Of a DNA stretch of 64,000 nt, positions 43,847-53,904 are shown one piece after another (within the stretch, counting starts at the first letter, position 1; every line of letters begins with the position of its first letter). Below the pieces are notes generated by a model. That model was given only the letters and a program-made list of their open reading frames with translations, had not been told where the DNA came from and ran no database searches. A program made the translations under genes and the position numbers. Source of the stretch: Bacilli bacterium (GTDB lineage: Bacteria > Bacillota_I > Bacilli_A > RFN20 > CAG-826); the NCBI GenBank assembly GCA_017468925.1, contig JAFUHI010000015.1, forward strand, positions 1-64,000, written 5' to 3'.

Positions 43847-44851
43847 TTAATCTCCTAATGAATCACGGAAGTGAAGACCGATTGAAGCAAGCTTCTCCTT
43901 CACTTCTTTTAGCGACTTCTTGCCGAGGTTACGGACTTTCATCATCTCATCTTCGCTCTTCTGGGTGAGTTCAATGACTGTTGAGATGCCCGCTCTCTTT
44001 AAGCAGTTGTTGCTACGGACAGAGAGATCGAGTTCTTCGATCATCATATCCTTGTATTTGTTTTCTTCTGGCTTGACTTCTTCTTTGGTGAGCTTGTATT
44101 GTCTTACGACATCATCAAGCTTGGTGATTTCGCTGAAGTGAGCGACCAAAAGTTGAGCCGCCATCGCCAAAGCTTCGTATGGCTTGACTGAACCATTCGT
44201 GGTGATGTCGATTGTTAGTTTCTCGAATCTAGAATCGTGCTCAACACGGGTTGGTTCAACATTATAGGCGACTTTGGTGACTGGTGAATAGTTGCTATCG
44301 GTAGCAATAACACCGATTTTGCCCAATTTTCTTTCGGCTTTGTTGGCTTCGCCAGTGACATAGCCTCTTCCAGCACCGACATAGATCGTCATGACCAAGT
44401 GTCCATCTTCGTTTAAATGGGCAAGCTCAAGCTCTGGATTGATGACTTCGACAAAGGCAGGGAGCTCAATGTCTCCGGCTTTCAAAACGCCAGGGCCTTT
44501 GAAATCGACTTGGAGCATCTTTGTTTCGTTGCTGTTATCGTTAACTTTGAGAACCAAATCCTTCAAATTAAGGATGATGGCTGTCACATCTTCTTCCACA
44601 CCGGTGAGTGGGGAGAATTCGTGACGGGCTCCTTCGATTTCGACAGCGTAGACGCTGGCGCCTGGGAGGGAGCTTAGTAAGACTCTGCGAAGGGCATTTC
44701 CCACTGTGATTCCGAATCCGCGATCAAGCGGGGTGATGACGAAGCGGCCGAATTTGCCATCATCATCGCTTTTCTCGATTTGAAGATTGATTGGTTGGAA
44801 TGGGTTTGGGAGACGCAAGTCTTGGGTTTTGATGTCATTATTGTTTGCCAT
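43847..44851 (-). CDS. rpoA: DNA-directed RNA polymerase subunit alpha
   Basis: 334 residues. The N-terminal assembly domain has the LRRVLLSSLPG dimerisation helix; the C-terminal domain (LDLSVRSNNCLKRAGISTVIEL... VRNLGKKSLKEVKEKL) contacts UP elements and activators. It lies between rpsK and rplQ as in Firmicutes; rpsD is not in this operon, which is also normal for the group. Confidence 0.97.
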   Translation of the reverse strand: MANNNDIKTQDLRLPNPFQPINLQIEKSDDDGKFGRFVITPLDRGFGITVGNALRRVLLSSLPGASVYAVEIEGARHEFSPLTGVEEDVTAIILNLKDLVLKVNDNSNETKMLQVDFKGPGVLKAGDIELPAFVEVINPELELAHLNEDGHLVMTIYVGAGRGYVTGEANKAERKLGKIGVIATDSNYSPVTKVAYNVEPTRVEHDSRFEKLTIDITTNGSVKPYEALAMAAQLLVAHFSEITKLDDVVRQYKLTKEEVKPEENKYKDMMIEELDLSVRSNNCLKRAGISTVIELTQKSEDEMMKVRNLGKKSLKEVKEKLASIGLHFRDSLGD

Positions 44852-44897
44852 TGAATTAATCCTCCTGAAATATTTTTGTTTAGCGGAAGAAGCTCAA

Positions 44898-45299
44898 TTA
44901 GCCTCTTGGACGCTTTGGTGGACGGCAGCCGTTATGTGGGACTGGAGTCGTATCGGTGATGGATAGAATTTGAAGACCGACATTGCTTAAGGCTCTGACT
45001 GCGCTTTCGCGGCCTGGGCCTGGGCCTTTCACATCGACATCAACTGTGCGTAGACCTTGGTCAAATGCGCTCTTGCCAGCGGCTTCGCTAGCGAGTTGAG
45101 CGGCAAATGGGGTAGCTTTCTTTGCGCCTTTGTAGCCAAGTGCACCAGCGCTGCTCCAGGCAATGACGTTGCCCTGAGGATCGGTGATGGTGACGATGGT
45201 GTTATTGAAGGTGCTATGGATATGAGCCACGCCGCGCGTGAAATTACGCTTGATTTTCTTCTTGCGGGCGGTGGTAGATTTGGAATTCTTAGTAGCCAT
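44898..45299 (-). CDS. rpsK: 30S ribosomal protein S11
   Basis: 133 residues; Lys/Ser/Thr-rich start, then [22 protein letters not shown], and the C-terminal [12 protein letters not shown]. It helps form the mRNA exit channel of the 30S platform with S7. It lies 18 bp after rpsM. Confidence 0.97.
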   Translation of the reverse strand: MATKNSKSTTARKKKIKRNFTRGVAHIHSTFNNTIVTITDPQGNVIAWSSAGALGYKGAKKATPFAAQLASEAAGKSAFDQGLRTVDVDVKGPGPGRESAVRALSNVGLQILSITDTTPVPHNGCRPPKRPRG

Positions 45300-45317
45300 T
45301 TCTTATTCCTCCCTGTA

Positions 45318-45695
45318 CTAGCCCTTGCTAGCCTCTTTCTTATTGGCGATTGTCTTACGTTTACCTTTGCGTGTACGGGCATTGGTCCTAGTTCTTTGTC
45401 CACGGACTGGCATGCCTCTTCTGTGGCGGACGCCACGATAGCAATTGATTTCAGTAAGACGTTTGATGTTTAAGGCAACCTCTCTTCTGAGATCACCTTC
45501 TGTTTTGTATTTTGCCACCTCGCTTCTGATCGCAACCAATTGTTCATCGGTTAGATTTTTGACGCGGATGGATGGGTCAACCTTAGCGGCGACCAATATT
45601 TTCTTGGCAGTCGTCGGTCCGATACCATAAATATAGGTAAGGGACACGTCGATGCGTTTCTCGTTTGGGATATCAACCCCGACAATACGTGCCAT
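45318..45695 (-). CDS. rpsM: 30S ribosomal protein S13
   Basis: 125 residues: helix-two-turn-helix core ([13 protein letters not shown]), [17 protein letters not shown] motif and a basic C-terminal tail that reaches toward P-site tRNA. It is 20 bp after rpmJ in the alpha operon. Confidence 0.97.
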   Translation of the reverse strand: MARIVGVDIPNEKRIDVSLTYIYGIGPTTAKKILVAAKVDPSIRVKNLTDEQLVAIRSEVAKYKTEGDLRREVALNIKRLTEINCYRGVRHRRGMPVRGQRTRTNARTRKGKRKTIANKKEASKG

Positions 45696-45715
45696 ATTTG
45701 TTTTTTCCTCTCTTC

Positions 45716-45829
45716 TTAGCCTTGTCTCTGCTTATGTTTTGGGTTAGAGCAGATGACCATGACAGTGCCATGGCGGCGAATAACCTTGCATTTATCGCAG
45801 ATAGGTTTTACGGATGGTCTGACTTTCAT
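45716..45829 (-). CDS. rpmJ: 50S ribosomal protein L36
   Basis: 37 residues, [19 protein letters not shown] start and [11 protein letters not shown] end. Cys11, Cys14, Cys27 and His32 form the usual zinc site. AGGAG precedes the ATG. It sits between infA and rpsM, the canonical position. Confidence 0.95.
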   Translation of the reverse strand: MKVRPSVKPICDKCKVIRRHGTVMVICSNPKHKQRQG

Positions 45830-45839
45830 AGTTTCACTC

Positions 45840-46061
45840 CTAATTCTTGTGTCTAAAGACGATTCGCCCACGTGTTAGATCATAAGGTGAGAATTGGACA
45901 GTGACTCTATCACCGGGAAGAATACGTATGTAGTGCATACGGATTTTACCCGAAACGCAGGCTTGAACCACTGCTCCGTTTGCTAATTTCACCTTGAAGT
46001 TGGCGTTAGGTAATGTTTCTAACACCGTCGCTTCCATTTCAAGACATTCTTCTTTACTCAA
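45840..46061 (-). CDS. infA: Translation initiation factor IF-1
   Basis: 73 residues of a single OB fold: [21 protein letters not shown] and [21 protein letters not shown]. It occupies the A site during initiation. It lies between map and rpmJ. Confidence 0.96.
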   Translation of the reverse strand: MSKEECLEMEATVLETLPNANFKVKLANGAVVQACVSGKIRMHYIRILPGDRVTVQFSPYDLTRGRIVFRHKN

Positions 46062-46072
46062 GTTCGTTCCTC

Positions 46073-46822
46073 CTAAATCTTTGTGAGAATCTCATAGCCA
46101 TCTTTCGTTACCACGATTGTGTTCTCGTAGTGGCATGTAGGCATTCCATCCTTGCTTACGGCGGTCCAGCCATCGCCTTTGACTCTTATTGGGTATTTGC
46201 CCATCAAGACCATTGGCTCAATCGCTAGAGTCATTCCTTCTTTGAGGATGGGTCCATTCCCTTCTTTTCCGAAGTTCGGGATTGAAGGATCTTCATGCAT
46301 GTGTGTGCCGATTCCATGTCCCGTATAATCGCGGCAGACCGAATAGCCTGCGCTTTCTATGGTTTTCTGGATAGCGGATTGCACATCTCCTAGATGTATG
46401 CCTTCCTTAATCAAGCTGACACCGTTATAGAAGGCTTGCTTGGTGACTTCAATGAGTCGAAGCTTGCTTTCGCTAACAATGCCAACTGGATAGGTGCGGC
46501 AGGCATCAGCCATATAACCATTTTTTACCACTACCGCATCCACCGAGACGATATCGCCGTCTCTTAGGATCTTCTTTGAAGAAGCTATGCCATGCACAAT
46601 CTCTTCATTGACGGATATGCAGACATATCCTGGGTAGCCGTAATATTGGTATTCGGCGCTTTTAGCCCCGTTCTCGTCTATTACCTCTCTGCAGATGTTC
46701 TCCACATCTAGGGTAGACATTCCTGGAACTATTTCCTTCTCTAGCCTCTCAAACATCAAGCCAAGGATTCTCCCGGCTTCTTTCATCAAGGCTATTTCGC
46801 GTGGTGACTTTATGATGATCAT
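46073..46822 (-). CDS. map: Type I methionine aminopeptidase
   Basis: 249 residues. Removes the initiator Met from new proteins. The five metal ligands are found in [18 protein letters not shown] (Asp, Asp), [12 protein letters not shown] (His), and the C-terminal Glu residues ([13 protein letters not shown]). No zinc-finger extension. Its ATG overlaps the adk stop by one base (TAATG). Confidence 0.96.
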   Translation of the reverse strand: MIIIKSPREIALMKEAGRILGLMFERLEKEIVPGMSTLDVENICREVIDENGAKSAEYQYYGYPGYVCISVNEEIVHGIASSKKILRDGDIVSVDAVVVKNGYMADACRTYPVGIVSESKLRLIEVTKQAFYNGVSLIKEGIHLGDVQSAIQKTIESAGYSVCRDYTGHGIGTHMHEDPSIPNFGKEGNGPILKEGMTLAIEPMVLMGKYPIRVKGDGWTAVSKDGMPTCHYENTIVVTKDGYEILTKI

Positions 46823-47472
46823 TATTTGCCTCTTAATAGGGCGAAGATCTCATTTTTGACGTTCTCCGACCCGATGGTCCCATCAAAGTCGAATAGCAAC
46901 CCTCTCTCTTTGTAGAAGGCGATAAGAGGTGCGGTTGACTTGTAGTAATTGCTCAATCTTGTATCAAAGGAAGCAAGATTGTCGTCCTTTCTTTGAATGA
47001 GCTCGCTTCCGCATAGGTCGCAAACCCCTTCTTTTTTAGGACGCATGTCGATGATGTGATATGAGGCACCGCATTTTGGGCAGACACGTCTCCCCGTGAT
47101 GCGACGCTTCAATTCTTCATCAGGGCAGGATACATTGATGACCATGGTGACTGGCCTATTTATTTCCTTGCCCATTTTCTCTAAGGCTTCAGCCTGAGGA
47201 AGAGTCCTTGGGAAGCCATCGAGCATATAGCCGTTCGCGCAATCGGGCTGCGATAATCTGGCTTTGACTATCTCGCAGGTGAGTTCATCAGGAACAAGGT
47301 CGCCCCTGTTGATGATTTCCTTGACTGTTTTGCCTAACTCCGACCCGCTAGCCATCTCGGCTCTGAACATATCTCCGGTCGAGATGTGGGGAAGGGAGAA
47401 TTCCTGCTCAATTTTAACTGCCTGCGTGCCTTTTCCAGCACCCGGAGGACCCATTAAGATGATATTGAGCAT
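46822..47472 (-). CDS. adk: Adenylate kinase
   Basis: 216 residues. P-loop GPPGAGKGTQ, and a LID domain with four cysteines (CPKC and CDLC) that bind structural zinc, the Gram-positive type. Interconverts ATP + AMP and 2 ADP. It lies directly after secY (1 bp) and overlaps map. Confidence 0.97.
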   Translation of the reverse strand: MLNIILMGPPGAGKGTQAVKIEQEFSLPHISTGDMFRAEMASGSELGKTVKEIINRGDLVPDELTCEIVKARLSQPDCANGYMLDGFPRTLPQAEALEKMGKEINRPVTMVINVSCPDEELKRRITGRRVCPKCGASYHIIDMRPKKEGVCDLCGSELIQRKDDNLASFDTRLSNYYKSTAPLIAFYKERGLLFDFDGTIGSENVKNEIFALLRGK

Positions 47473-47473
47473 A

Positions 47474-48829
47474 TTAGATTCCCTCCCTGCTAGCTTCGAA
47501 GCTCTTGCCGGCTAATAAGCCGTCAATCTGCGCATTTATCTCCAAGGCGACGCCGACGATGATGATTAGTCCTGTGCCACCTAAGGCAAGGGATGTATCA
47601 TTGCCGAATACGCCTGAGATTGTAAGAACTATTGGTAGAGCCGCGATGGCGACTAGCGCCCAGGCTCCGATGAAGGTGACTCTATTAAGCACCTTGCCAA
47701 CATATCTCTCGGTCTCTTTTCCAGGGTGGATACCTGGGATATAAGATCCGTTTTTGCGGAAGTTGTCCGCTAATTGCTCTGGATCCATCTGCAATTCGCT
47801 ATAGAAGAAGCAGAATGCGAAGATTAGAGCGAGATAGATGAGAAGTCCCCAGTCCATCTGCCAATGTTGATCATTGAACCAAGGCATGGTGAACGTCTCA
47901 TTGTAATTGAATATCTTTAACCATGTGGCATTCGCGGCGTCGCTAGAGATGAATGAAGCGATGACGCTTGGTGCTGACATGATTGAACCAGCGAAGATTA
48001 CCGGGATAACGCCTGCTGAATTTACCTTGATTGGCAAGAAGCTGGCTTTTGCCATGGAGGCGCCTCCGCCTTTAGCGGAATGCTGGACAGGTATCTTTCT
48101 TCTAGCTAATTCGATGAATACGACGAATCCTATGATGAATACCATCGCTAGGATGTAGAGGGCGAATTGGAAGGCCCCATGAATCATTAGATTGCTAGAT
48201 AGAGCGACATTGTTGGTGATCCATTTATTCCACGCGGTTGAGATCTGGGTCGGAAGCGACCTGACACAGCCGGCGAAGATGATGATGGATATACCATTTC
48301 CCAAGCCTTTCTCGGTGATTTGATCACCAAGCCACATCGTAAGCATCGCTCCGGCAAGGAGGATGGTGACGATATAGGCATATGTCCAGAAATTATCTGC
48401 CAAAGATAGGTTGATGTAATTGGAATTCTGCATCGTTTTGATGATGCCATATCCCTGTACAGCGCCTAATAGCAAGGTAAGATATCTCGTTGCCATCTCA
48501 GTTTTCTTACGTCCGTATTCACCTTGTTTGGTGAGTTCGGTAAGAGCTGGGAGGACATCTTTTCCAAGCAATTGGATGATAATCTGCGAGGTGATGTATG
48601 GTGAGACACCAAGAGCGAAGACGGAGAAGTTACTTAAGGCTCCGCCGCCTAGCAAGTTCATAAGCGAAAGGGCGCTGCCCGAATTCATCGCTTCTTGCAA
48701 TGCTCCGGTGGTCGAAACACCAGGCACGGTAATCTGCGCCCCGATCCTGACGACGAAGAGAATCATAATCGTAAAGAAAATACGATTGACCAAATCTTTG
48801 TTTTTGAAGATCGCGGCGATTTTTTTCAT
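47474..48829 (-). CDS. secY: Preprotein translocase subunit SecY
   Basis: 451 residues with ten predicted membrane helices; the plug and pore region follows helix 1 (GSALSLMNLLGGGALSNFSVFALGVSPYITSQII), and the C-terminal DGLLAGKSFE segment is present. It forms the protein-conducting channel with SecE. Its first base overlaps the rplO stop region (both at 48829). Confidence 0.96.
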   Translation of the reverse strand: MKKIAAIFKNKDLVNRIFFTIMILFVVRIGAQITVPGVSTTGALQEAMNSGSALSLMNLLGGGALSNFSVFALGVSPYITSQIIIQLLGKDVLPALTELTKQGEYGRKKTEMATRYLTLLLGAVQGYGIIKTMQNSNYINLSLADNFWTYAYIVTILLAGAMLTMWLGDQITEKGLGNGISIIIFAGCVRSLPTQISTAWNKWITNNVALSSNLMIHGAFQFALYILAMVFIIGFVVFIELARRKIPVQHSAKGGGASMAKASFLPIKVNSAGVIPVIFAGSIMSAPSVIASFISSDAANATWLKIFNYNETFTMPWFNDQHWQMDWGLLIYLALIFAFCFFYSELQMDPEQLADNFRKNGSYIPGIHPGKETERYVGKVLNRVTFIGAWALVAIAALPIVLTISGVFGNDTSLALGGTGLIIIVGVALEINAQIDGLLAGKSFEASREGI

Positions 48830-49275
48830 TATTCTATTACCTCGGCTTTTCCGCCTTTGGCCTCAATTGCTTCCTTCGCCGAAGCAGAGAAAGCATTAGC
48901 CTTGACGACAAGTTTCCTTTCAAGGGTCCCTTTTCCAAGAATTTTAATCCCATCTAAGGATTTTTTCACTAACCCTTTTTCGATGAGCTTTGTGGCATCC
49001 ACTTCTTCACCGTCTTTGAAGACATTGAGACGTGAGATGTTGACGATGGCGTATTCCTTGCGGTTGATGTTCTTGAAACCGAACTTCGGGATACGTCTGG
49101 CTAAAGGCATCTGTCCACCTTCGAAGCCACGCTTCTTGGTGTGGGCATGGGCGCCTTGGCCTTTTTGTCCTTTGCCGGAGGTTTTGCCATTTCCGCTTCC
49201 TAAGCCTTGACCACGGCGGAAATGTTCATGCTTGGCGCCTTCGACGTTTTTTAGATCGTTTAGTGAGGTTGCCAT
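48829..49275 (-). CDS. rplO: 50S ribosomal protein L15
   Basis: 148 residues, with the Gly-rich [21 protein letters not shown] extension near residues 23-43 and the C-terminal globular domain. It starts 1 bp after rpsE, where most Firmicutes have rpmD (L30), which is absent. GAGGAGG lies inside the end of rpsE. Confidence 0.96.
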   Translation of the reverse strand: MATSLNDLKNVEGAKHEHFRRGQGLGSGNGKTSGKGQKGQGAHAHTKKRGFEGGQMPLARRIPKFGFKNINRKEYAIVNISRLNVFKDGEEVDATKLIEKGLVKKSLDGIKILGKGTLERKLVVKANAFSASAKEAIEAKGGKAEVIE

Positions 49276-49276
49276 A

Positions 49277-49996
49277 TTATTTTTCCTCCTCTTTGGTTTC
49301 TTCTTTAGGAGCTTTTGGGGCTCTTTCGGCTTTGATTTGCTCTTCGGTCTTCTTTCCTCTTAAGATCATGACTTTGTCATATTCTTTGAGGCTTTGGAGT
49401 CCCGCATCAGTGGCACGGATGACATTGATTGGGGTTCTTGATCCATAGACCTTCGCAACGATGTTTTTGATGCCGGCTAATTCGACGACGGCTCTAACTG
49501 AGCCACCGGCGACGATACCAGTACCGGCTGGGGCTGGTTTTAAGACGACTCTTGTCGTGGCATAGGTTCCAATAACCTCATGGGCGATGGTTCCTTTGAC
49601 AAGACGAATCGATCTCATGTTTTTTCTAGCGGCTGCCAAGGCTTTTTTGATGGCATCTGGGACCTCTCCGCTTTTGCGAAGGGCGAATCCGTATTTGCCT
49701 TTTTGATCGCCTATGACAACCAAGGCATCGAATCTCATGTGTTTGCCGCCTTTTTCGGTACGGCTTACGCGATTGATGTCGACAACACGCTCTTCATAGA
49801 GGTCTTTTTGTTCCTGATGGAATCCACCTCTACCACCGCGTCTTTCTCCTGGCTTGCCACCCTTGCTTCCGAATTTTCTTCCGGAATCGCGCGGGGCTGA
49901 AGCAGAGCCATGAGGCTCACGGTTTGGGTTGCCTGTAGGATTTGGTCTCTCTTTCGGAGCGGTAGCTTCGTTGACTTTGATATTTTCTTCTGCCAT
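49277..49996 (-). CDS. rpsE: 30S ribosomal protein S5 with long N- and C-terminal tails
   Basis: 239 residues against about 165 in Bacillus. The core ([23 protein letters not shown]... [19 protein letters not shown]) starts near residue 68. The first 67 residues are Pro/Gly/Arg-rich and probably disordered, and the last about 25 are Lys/Glu-rich ([18 protein letters not shown]). S5 acts in decoding fidelity and mRNA entry. It lies 12 bp after rplR. Confidence 0.95.
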   Translation of the reverse strand: MAEENIKVNEATAPKERPNPTGNPNREPHGSASAPRDSGRKFGSKGGKPGERRGGRGGFHQEQKDLYEERVVDINRVSRTEKGGKHMRFDALVVIGDQKGKYGFALRKSGEVPDAIKKALAAARKNMRSIRLVKGTIAHEVIGTYATTRVVLKPAPAGTGIVAGGSVRAVVELAGIKNIVAKVYGSRTPINVIRATDAGLQSLKEYDKVMILRGKKTEEQIKAERAPKAPKEETKEEEK

Positions 49997-50008
49997 AAGT
50001 TATTCTCC

Positions 50009-50362
50009 TTAGAAAAGGAGGCCTCCTTTCCTAGCGCCATCCGCTAATGCAGCGACGCGACCGTGATATGCGTATCCGCCTCTATCGAAGACGACTTTGG
50101 TGATGTTCTTCGCGAGGGCTTTTTTGGCTAGATCTTCGCCGACCTTTGTGGCGGCTTCGATGTTTCCGCCATTGATTTTGAGCTGAGTCGAAGCGGATGA
50201 GACCAAGGTGATTCCCTTGATGTCATCGATTATTTGGGCTTCGATGTGCTTGTTGGAACGGAACACGACTAAGCGTGGTCTATCCGCGGTGCCTTTGACG
50301 GTCTTGCGAACGCGAAGGTGACGGCGGGTGCGTAGGAAGTTTCTTGATTCTTTCTTGATCAT
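50009..50362 (-). CDS. rplR: 50S ribosomal protein L18
   Basis: 117 residues of normal length with [20 protein letters not shown] and the C-terminal [20 protein letters not shown]. Binds 5S rRNA together with L5. It lies between rplF and rpsE. Confidence 0.97.
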   Translation of the reverse strand: MIKKESRNFLRTRRHLRVRKTVKGTADRPRLVVFRSNKHIEAQIIDDIKGITLVSSASTQLKINGGNIEAATKVGEDLAKKALAKNITKVVFDRGGYAYHGRVAALADGARKGGLLF

Positions 50363-50373
50363 GGTTCTACTCC

Positions 50374-50928
50374 TTATTTCTTACCACCGGCAGCAGCGCG
50401 TTTACCGACTTTGCGCAAGATGTGCTCGCCTTTGTATTTCACACCTTTGGCTCCATATGGATCCGGACGGCGTGAATCGTGGATTCTTGCAGCGGTCTCA
50501 CCGACTTGCTGCTTATCACAGCCTTCGACGATGACATGTGTCTCATCTGGGCAAGTGATCTTTGTGTATTTCCCAATAGGTTCGACGGTGATTTGGTGGC
50601 TGTAGCCCAAGAACATGGTGAGGGTTGTGCCCTTCATGGAGGCTCTATAACCTGTTCCGTTGATCTCTAATTCTTTCTTCCAACCTTCGGAGACGCCATA
50701 GACGGCGTTGTGGAGGTGGGCGGCAACGGTGCCGTGGAAGACATTGTCTGGATGCTCTTCATCAACTGGTAATACGTGAATGATGCCATCAGCTAGAGAG
50801 ACGCTCACCGTTTTTGGGAATTTGACGGTTAATTCGCCTTTCGGGCCTTTAATGGTGACAACACCGTCGGCGATATCAGCAGATACGCCAGCGGGAAGAG
50901 TGACGGGTTTAAATCCGATACGTGACAT
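50374..50928 (-). CDS. rplF: 50S ribosomal protein L6
   Basis: 184 residues: two related alpha/beta domains; the C-terminal [21 protein letters not shown] motif contacts the sarcin-ricin loop region. It follows rpsH by 17 bp. Confidence 0.97.
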   Translation of the reverse strand: MSRIGFKPVTLPAGVSADIADGVVTIKGPKGELTVKFPKTVSVSLADGIIHVLPVDEEHPDNVFHGTVAAHLHNAVYGVSEGWKKELEINGTGYRASMKGTTLTMFLGYSHQITVEPIGKYTKITCPDETHVIVEGCDKQQVGETAARIHDSRRPDPYGAKGVKYKGEHILRKVGKRAAAGGKK

Positions 50929-50945
50929 AAATCTCTTCTACTCCT

Positions 50946-51341
50946 TTACCACACTTTGCAGACGACTTCGCCGCCGACTTTGGCTTTTCTGGCCTCGGCA
51001 TCGGTGAGCAAGCCTTTGCTGGTGGATATGATGGCGATTCCCATGCCGGATAAGACTTTTGGAAGTCTGTCGGCTTGGACGGTGACGCGGAGTCCTGGTT
51101 TGGAAACCTTTTGGAGGTTGGTGATGACTCTTTCGCCATTGGCACCGTATTTGAGGGTGAGGGTCAAGGTTTTCTTGGCGCCTTCTCCAGATGTGGCGAC
51201 AGAAGATAGATATCCTTCTTTCTTCATTATCTCAGCAATCTGGTTTTTCATTTTGCTATAAGGCATGGAGACTTCCTCGTAACGAAGCGCGTTAGCGTTT
51301 CTGATACGGGTAAGCATGTCTGCGATTGGGTCTGCGTGCAT
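50946..51341 (-). CDS. rpsH: 30S ribosomal protein S8
   Basis: 131 residues from the ATG at 51341 (DPIADMLTRIRNA start). AAAGGAG lies about 7 nt before it; an ATG-less extension upstream would run into rpsN and is rejected. Central-domain 16S rRNA binder; in E. coli it also represses the spc operon. Confidence 0.96.
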   Translation of the reverse strand: MHADPIADMLTRIRNANALRYEEVSMPYSKMKNQIAEIMKKEGYLSSVATSGEGAKKTLTLTLKYGANGERVITNLQKVSKPGLRVTVQADRLPKVLSGMGIAIISTSKGLLTDAEARKAKVGGEVVCKVW

Positions 51342-51358
51342 GTTATTATCTCCTTTCC

Positions 51359-51544
51359 TTACCAAGAGGCCTTCTTCAAGCCTGGGATTTGTCCTTTATA
51401 GGCCATTTCCCTGAGGCAGATTCTGCAGAGGCCGAATTTGCGGAGGACGCCATGAGGACGTCCACAGCGGGTGCAGCGGCTATATTCGCGGACGGCGAAT
51501 TTCTGGTGGCGGGCTGCTTTGACTTTCAAACTGGTTTTTGCCAT
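51359..51544 (-). CDS. rpsN: 30S ribosomal protein S14, zinc-binding type (Z)
   Basis: 61 residues with CTRC and CRIC (four cysteines for zinc) and [23 protein letters not shown] end. The short zinc form is typical of Firmicutes and Mollicutes. It lies between rplE and rpsH. Confidence 0.97.
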   Translation of the reverse strand: MAKTSLKVKAARHQKFAVREYSRCTRCGRPHGVLRKFGLCRICLREMAYKGQIPGLKKASW

Positions 51545-51558
51545 GTTCTTTGTCTCCT

Positions 51559-52239
51559 TTATTTGCGGAATGGCATGCCAAGCTTCTCTAATAGAGAATA
51601 GGCTTCCTCATCCGTTAAGGCGGTCGTGGTGATGCAGATATCCATGCCGCGGATCTTGCTTACCTTATCGTAATCAATTTCCGGGAAGATGAGCTGCTCT
51701 TTGACGCCTAATGTGTAATTTCCATGTCCATCGAACGCATTGCGGTTGACGCCACGGAAGTCTCTAACACGTGGAAGTGAGATAGAGACCAATTTATCGA
51801 AGAATTCATACATTCTTGTTCCACGAAGAGTGACTTTGCAGCCGATTTCCTGACCCTCACGGATCTTGAAGTTGGCTCTTGATTGTTTGGCTCTGGTGGT
51901 AACTGGATGCTGGCCGGTAATGGTCGCGAGATCATTGACGCAATCTTCGAGGGCTTTGGCGTTTTGGGCGGCGTCGCCACAACCGATGTTGATGACGATT
52001 TTCTCCAAACGCGGAGCCTGCATAACGCTGGAATAGCCATGCTCTTTGACAAGGGCAGGAACCACTTCTTCACGATATTTCTTGAGAAGACGGTTGATTT
52101 CCTTTGCTGGAGCGGCTTTCTTGGCTGGAGCTTTCTTAGGAGCTTCTTCCTTCTTAGGAGCGGCTTCTTTTGGGGCTGCAGCTTTTTTGGTGGTTGTGGA
52201 GGCCGCTTTCTTGGCGGTCGTTTTCTTTTCTTCTGCCAT
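51559..52239 (-). CDS. rplE: 50S ribosomal protein L5 with an Ala/Lys/Pro-rich N-terminal extension
   Basis: 226 residues from the ATG at 52239. The L5 core ([19 protein letters not shown]... [12 protein letters not shown]) starts near residue 50. The first about 47 residues are a low-complexity [20 protein letters not shown] tail absent from the 179-residue Bacillus protein. L5 binds 5S rRNA and P-site tRNA. A ribosome site (AGGAGG) lies just upstream. Confidence 0.95.
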   Translation of the reverse strand: MAEEKKTTAKKAASTTTKKAAAPKEAAPKKEEAPKKAPAKKAAPAKEINRLLKKYREEVVPALVKEHGYSSVMQAPRLEKIVINIGCGDAAQNAKALEDCVNDLATITGQHPVTTRAKQSRANFKIREGQEIGCKVTLRGTRMYEFFDKLVSISLPRVRDFRGVNRNAFDGHGNYTLGVKEQLIFPEIDYDKVSKIRGMDICITTTALTDEEAYSLLEKLGMPFRK

Positions 52240-52253
52240 TTCTAGCATCCTCC

Positions 52254-52562
52254 TTATTTGTCGAGGTTCTCGCCTTTAGTAGAGACGCGAACCTTCTTGC
52301 CATTGACCACTTTGTGGTGGACTCTGGTGGCTTTCTTTGTTTTTGGGTCAATCAAGGCAACTTTGGAAGCATCGATTGGCACATACATGTCAAGGATTGA
52401 TCCTTCTGGGGTGGCCTGGGTTGGCTTTTTGTGTTTTTTGTGGACATTGACTCCCTCGACGACGACTTTGTTGAGCTTTGGGTAAACCCTTTGCACAACG
52501 CCGGTCTTGCCTTTGTCATCACCGGAGAGAACGATTACCTTATCACCTTTTTTGATGTTCAT
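52254..52562 (-). CDS. rplX: 50S ribosomal protein L24
   Basis: 102 residues; N-terminal KOW motif ([20 protein letters not shown]) and [20 protein letters not shown]. An assembly initiator of the 50S subunit near the exit tunnel. It lies between rplN and rplE. Confidence 0.96.
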   Translation of the reverse strand: MNIKKGDKVIVLSGDDKGKTGVVQRVYPKLNKVVVEGVNVHKKHKKPTQATPEGSILDMYVPIDASKVALIDPKTKKATRVHHKVVNGKKVRVSTKGENLDK

Positions 52563-52573
52563 GTGTTTTCTCC

Positions 52574-52942
52574 TTATATGACTTCTGGGGCAAGGGAGAC
52601 GATTTTCATATATCCCTTATCCCTTAATTCTCTGGCTACTGGGCCAAAGACACGGGTTCCAAGTGGATTGCCTTCACCATCGATTATGACAACAGCGTTG
52701 TCGTCGAAGGCGATTGTGGAGCCATCTGGCCTTTGAACGGCTTTCTTGGTTCTCACGATGACGGCTTTGACTACTTGGCTTTTCTTAACCCTGCCGCTTG
52801 GGATGGCTTCTTTGACAGCGCATGTGACGACGTCACCAAGGGTTGAGAATTTCATTCTCGCTCCACCGTTTTGACGGAAGACGCGAACGATTTTGGCGCC
52901 TGAGTTATCGGCGACCACAAGATTGGTCTCATTCTCGATCAT
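52574..52942 (-). CDS. rplN: 50S ribosomal protein L14
   Basis: 122 residues: [17 protein letters not shown] start, [18 protein letters not shown] segment and [24 protein letters not shown] end. Located at the subunit interface, where silencing factor RsfS binds in other species. It lies 2 bp after rpsQ. Confidence 0.97.
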   Translation of the reverse strand: MIENETNLVVADNSGAKIVRVFRQNGGARMKFSTLGDVVTCAVKEAIPSGRVKKSQVVKAVIVRTKKAVQRPDGSTIAFDDNAVVIIDGEGNPLGTRVFGPVARELRDKGYMKIVSLAPEVI

Positions 52943-52944
52943 GA

Positions 52945-53268
52945 TTATTTAACCTCCTCTGTGGCGATGCCTTCTTGTTTCTCCAATGCGTCTTCTGCTA
53001 AGACTGCAGAGACGGTCTCAAGTGCTTTTTGGTCAATTGAGACTAAGCGGAAGCGCTTGGTTTTGGACATTGGGCGGCAGGCCATGATGGTGACTGTATC
53101 GCCGACATTGGCTTCATTCTTCTCATCATGGGCGTAATATTTCTTTGAATAGCCGACTCTTTTCTTATAAAGAGGATCGTTGCGTTTGGTTGAAACTAGG
53201 ACCGTGATTGTCTTGTCTTGTCTTTTTGTGACTACACCCTGCAAGGATGTTCTTCTATTTCTTTCCAT
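52945..53268 (-). CDS. rpsQ: 30S ribosomal protein S17 with a C-terminal tail
   Basis: 107 residues; the OB-fold core ([21 protein letters not shown]... [21 protein letters not shown]) ends near residue 83 and an acidic tail of about 24 residues follows, longer than in Bacillus (87 residues). It lies between rpmC and rplN. Confidence 0.95.
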   Translation of the reverse strand: MERNRRTSLQGVVTKRQDKTITVLVSTKRNDPLYKKRVGYSKKYYAHDEKNEANVGDTVTIMACRPMSKTKRFRLVSIDQKALETVSAVLAEDALEKQEGIATEEVK

Positions 53269-53283
53269 GGCTCTCTCCTTTCT

Positions 53284-53478
53284 TTATTTGGCAAGTTCTC
53301 TTTCACGGAGAACTGTCTCGGCTTTGGCGATGTCTTTTCTGACAACGGCGATTTGCTCTGGATGCTCCAAGTTGCCCACAGCCTGTTTTCTTCTTAATTC
53401 GAAGAGGGTGTGGCGCATCTGGGATAATTTCTCAGCGAGCTCGCTTGGGGTCATTTCCCTGAATTCTGCTACTTTCAT
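53284..53478 (-). CDS. rpmC: 50S ribosomal protein L29
   Basis: 64 residues of two helices: MKVAEFREMTPSELAEKL and RRKQAVGNLEHPEQIAVVRKDIA. A short protein at the tunnel exit, next to L23, that helps bind trigger factor/SRP. It lies 3 bp after rplP. Confidence 0.95.
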   Translation of the reverse strand: MKVAEFREMTPSELAEKLSQMRHTLFELRRKQAVGNLEHPEQIAVVRKDIAKAETVLRERELAK

Positions 53479-53481
53479 GGA

Positions 53482-53904
53482 TTATTTCCCCTCCTTTTCT
53501 TCGGCTTTGACGACTTTGCATCTGATTGGGAGCTTGAAGGCGGCTTGGGACAAGGCTTCAATCGCTTTCTGGTCGGCGACTCCGCCGATTTCGAATAAGA
53601 CTGTTCCGGCCTTGACTGGAGCTGCCCATCCTTCTGGGCTTCCTTTACCAGATCCCATACGAACCTCTGCAGGTTTCTTGGTTCTAGCAAGATGCGGGAA
53701 GATTCTGATCCAGATCTGTCCGGCTCTATCGGTGTATTTGCTTAAGACGATACGAGCGGATTCGATTTGGTGGTCGGTGATGTAAGCCCCTTCCATGGCT
53801 TGCAACCCGTATTTACCGAAGGCAACAAAGTTACCTTTCTTTGCTACTCCTTCATAGCTGACGCGATGAGGACGGCGGTATTTAGTGCGTTTTGGCTGAA
53901 GCAT
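53482..53904 (-). CDS. rplP: 50S ribosomal protein L16
   Basis: 140 residues from the second ATG (MLQPKRTKYRRPHR), the usual L16 start, which lies 8 nt from AGGAGG; the first in-frame ATG is too close to that site. The C-terminal and GKGSPEGWAAPVK motifs are conserved. L16 organises the A-site tRNA pocket. Its start overlaps the end of rpsC by 23 bp. Confidence 0.95.
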   Translation of the reverse strand: MLQPKRTKYRRPHRVSYEGVAKKGNFVAFGKYGLQAMEGAYITDHQIESARIVLSKYTDRAGQIWIRIFPHLARTKKPAEVRMGSGKGSPEGWAAPVKAGTVLFEIGGVADQKAIEALSQAAFKLPIRCKVVKAEEKEGK

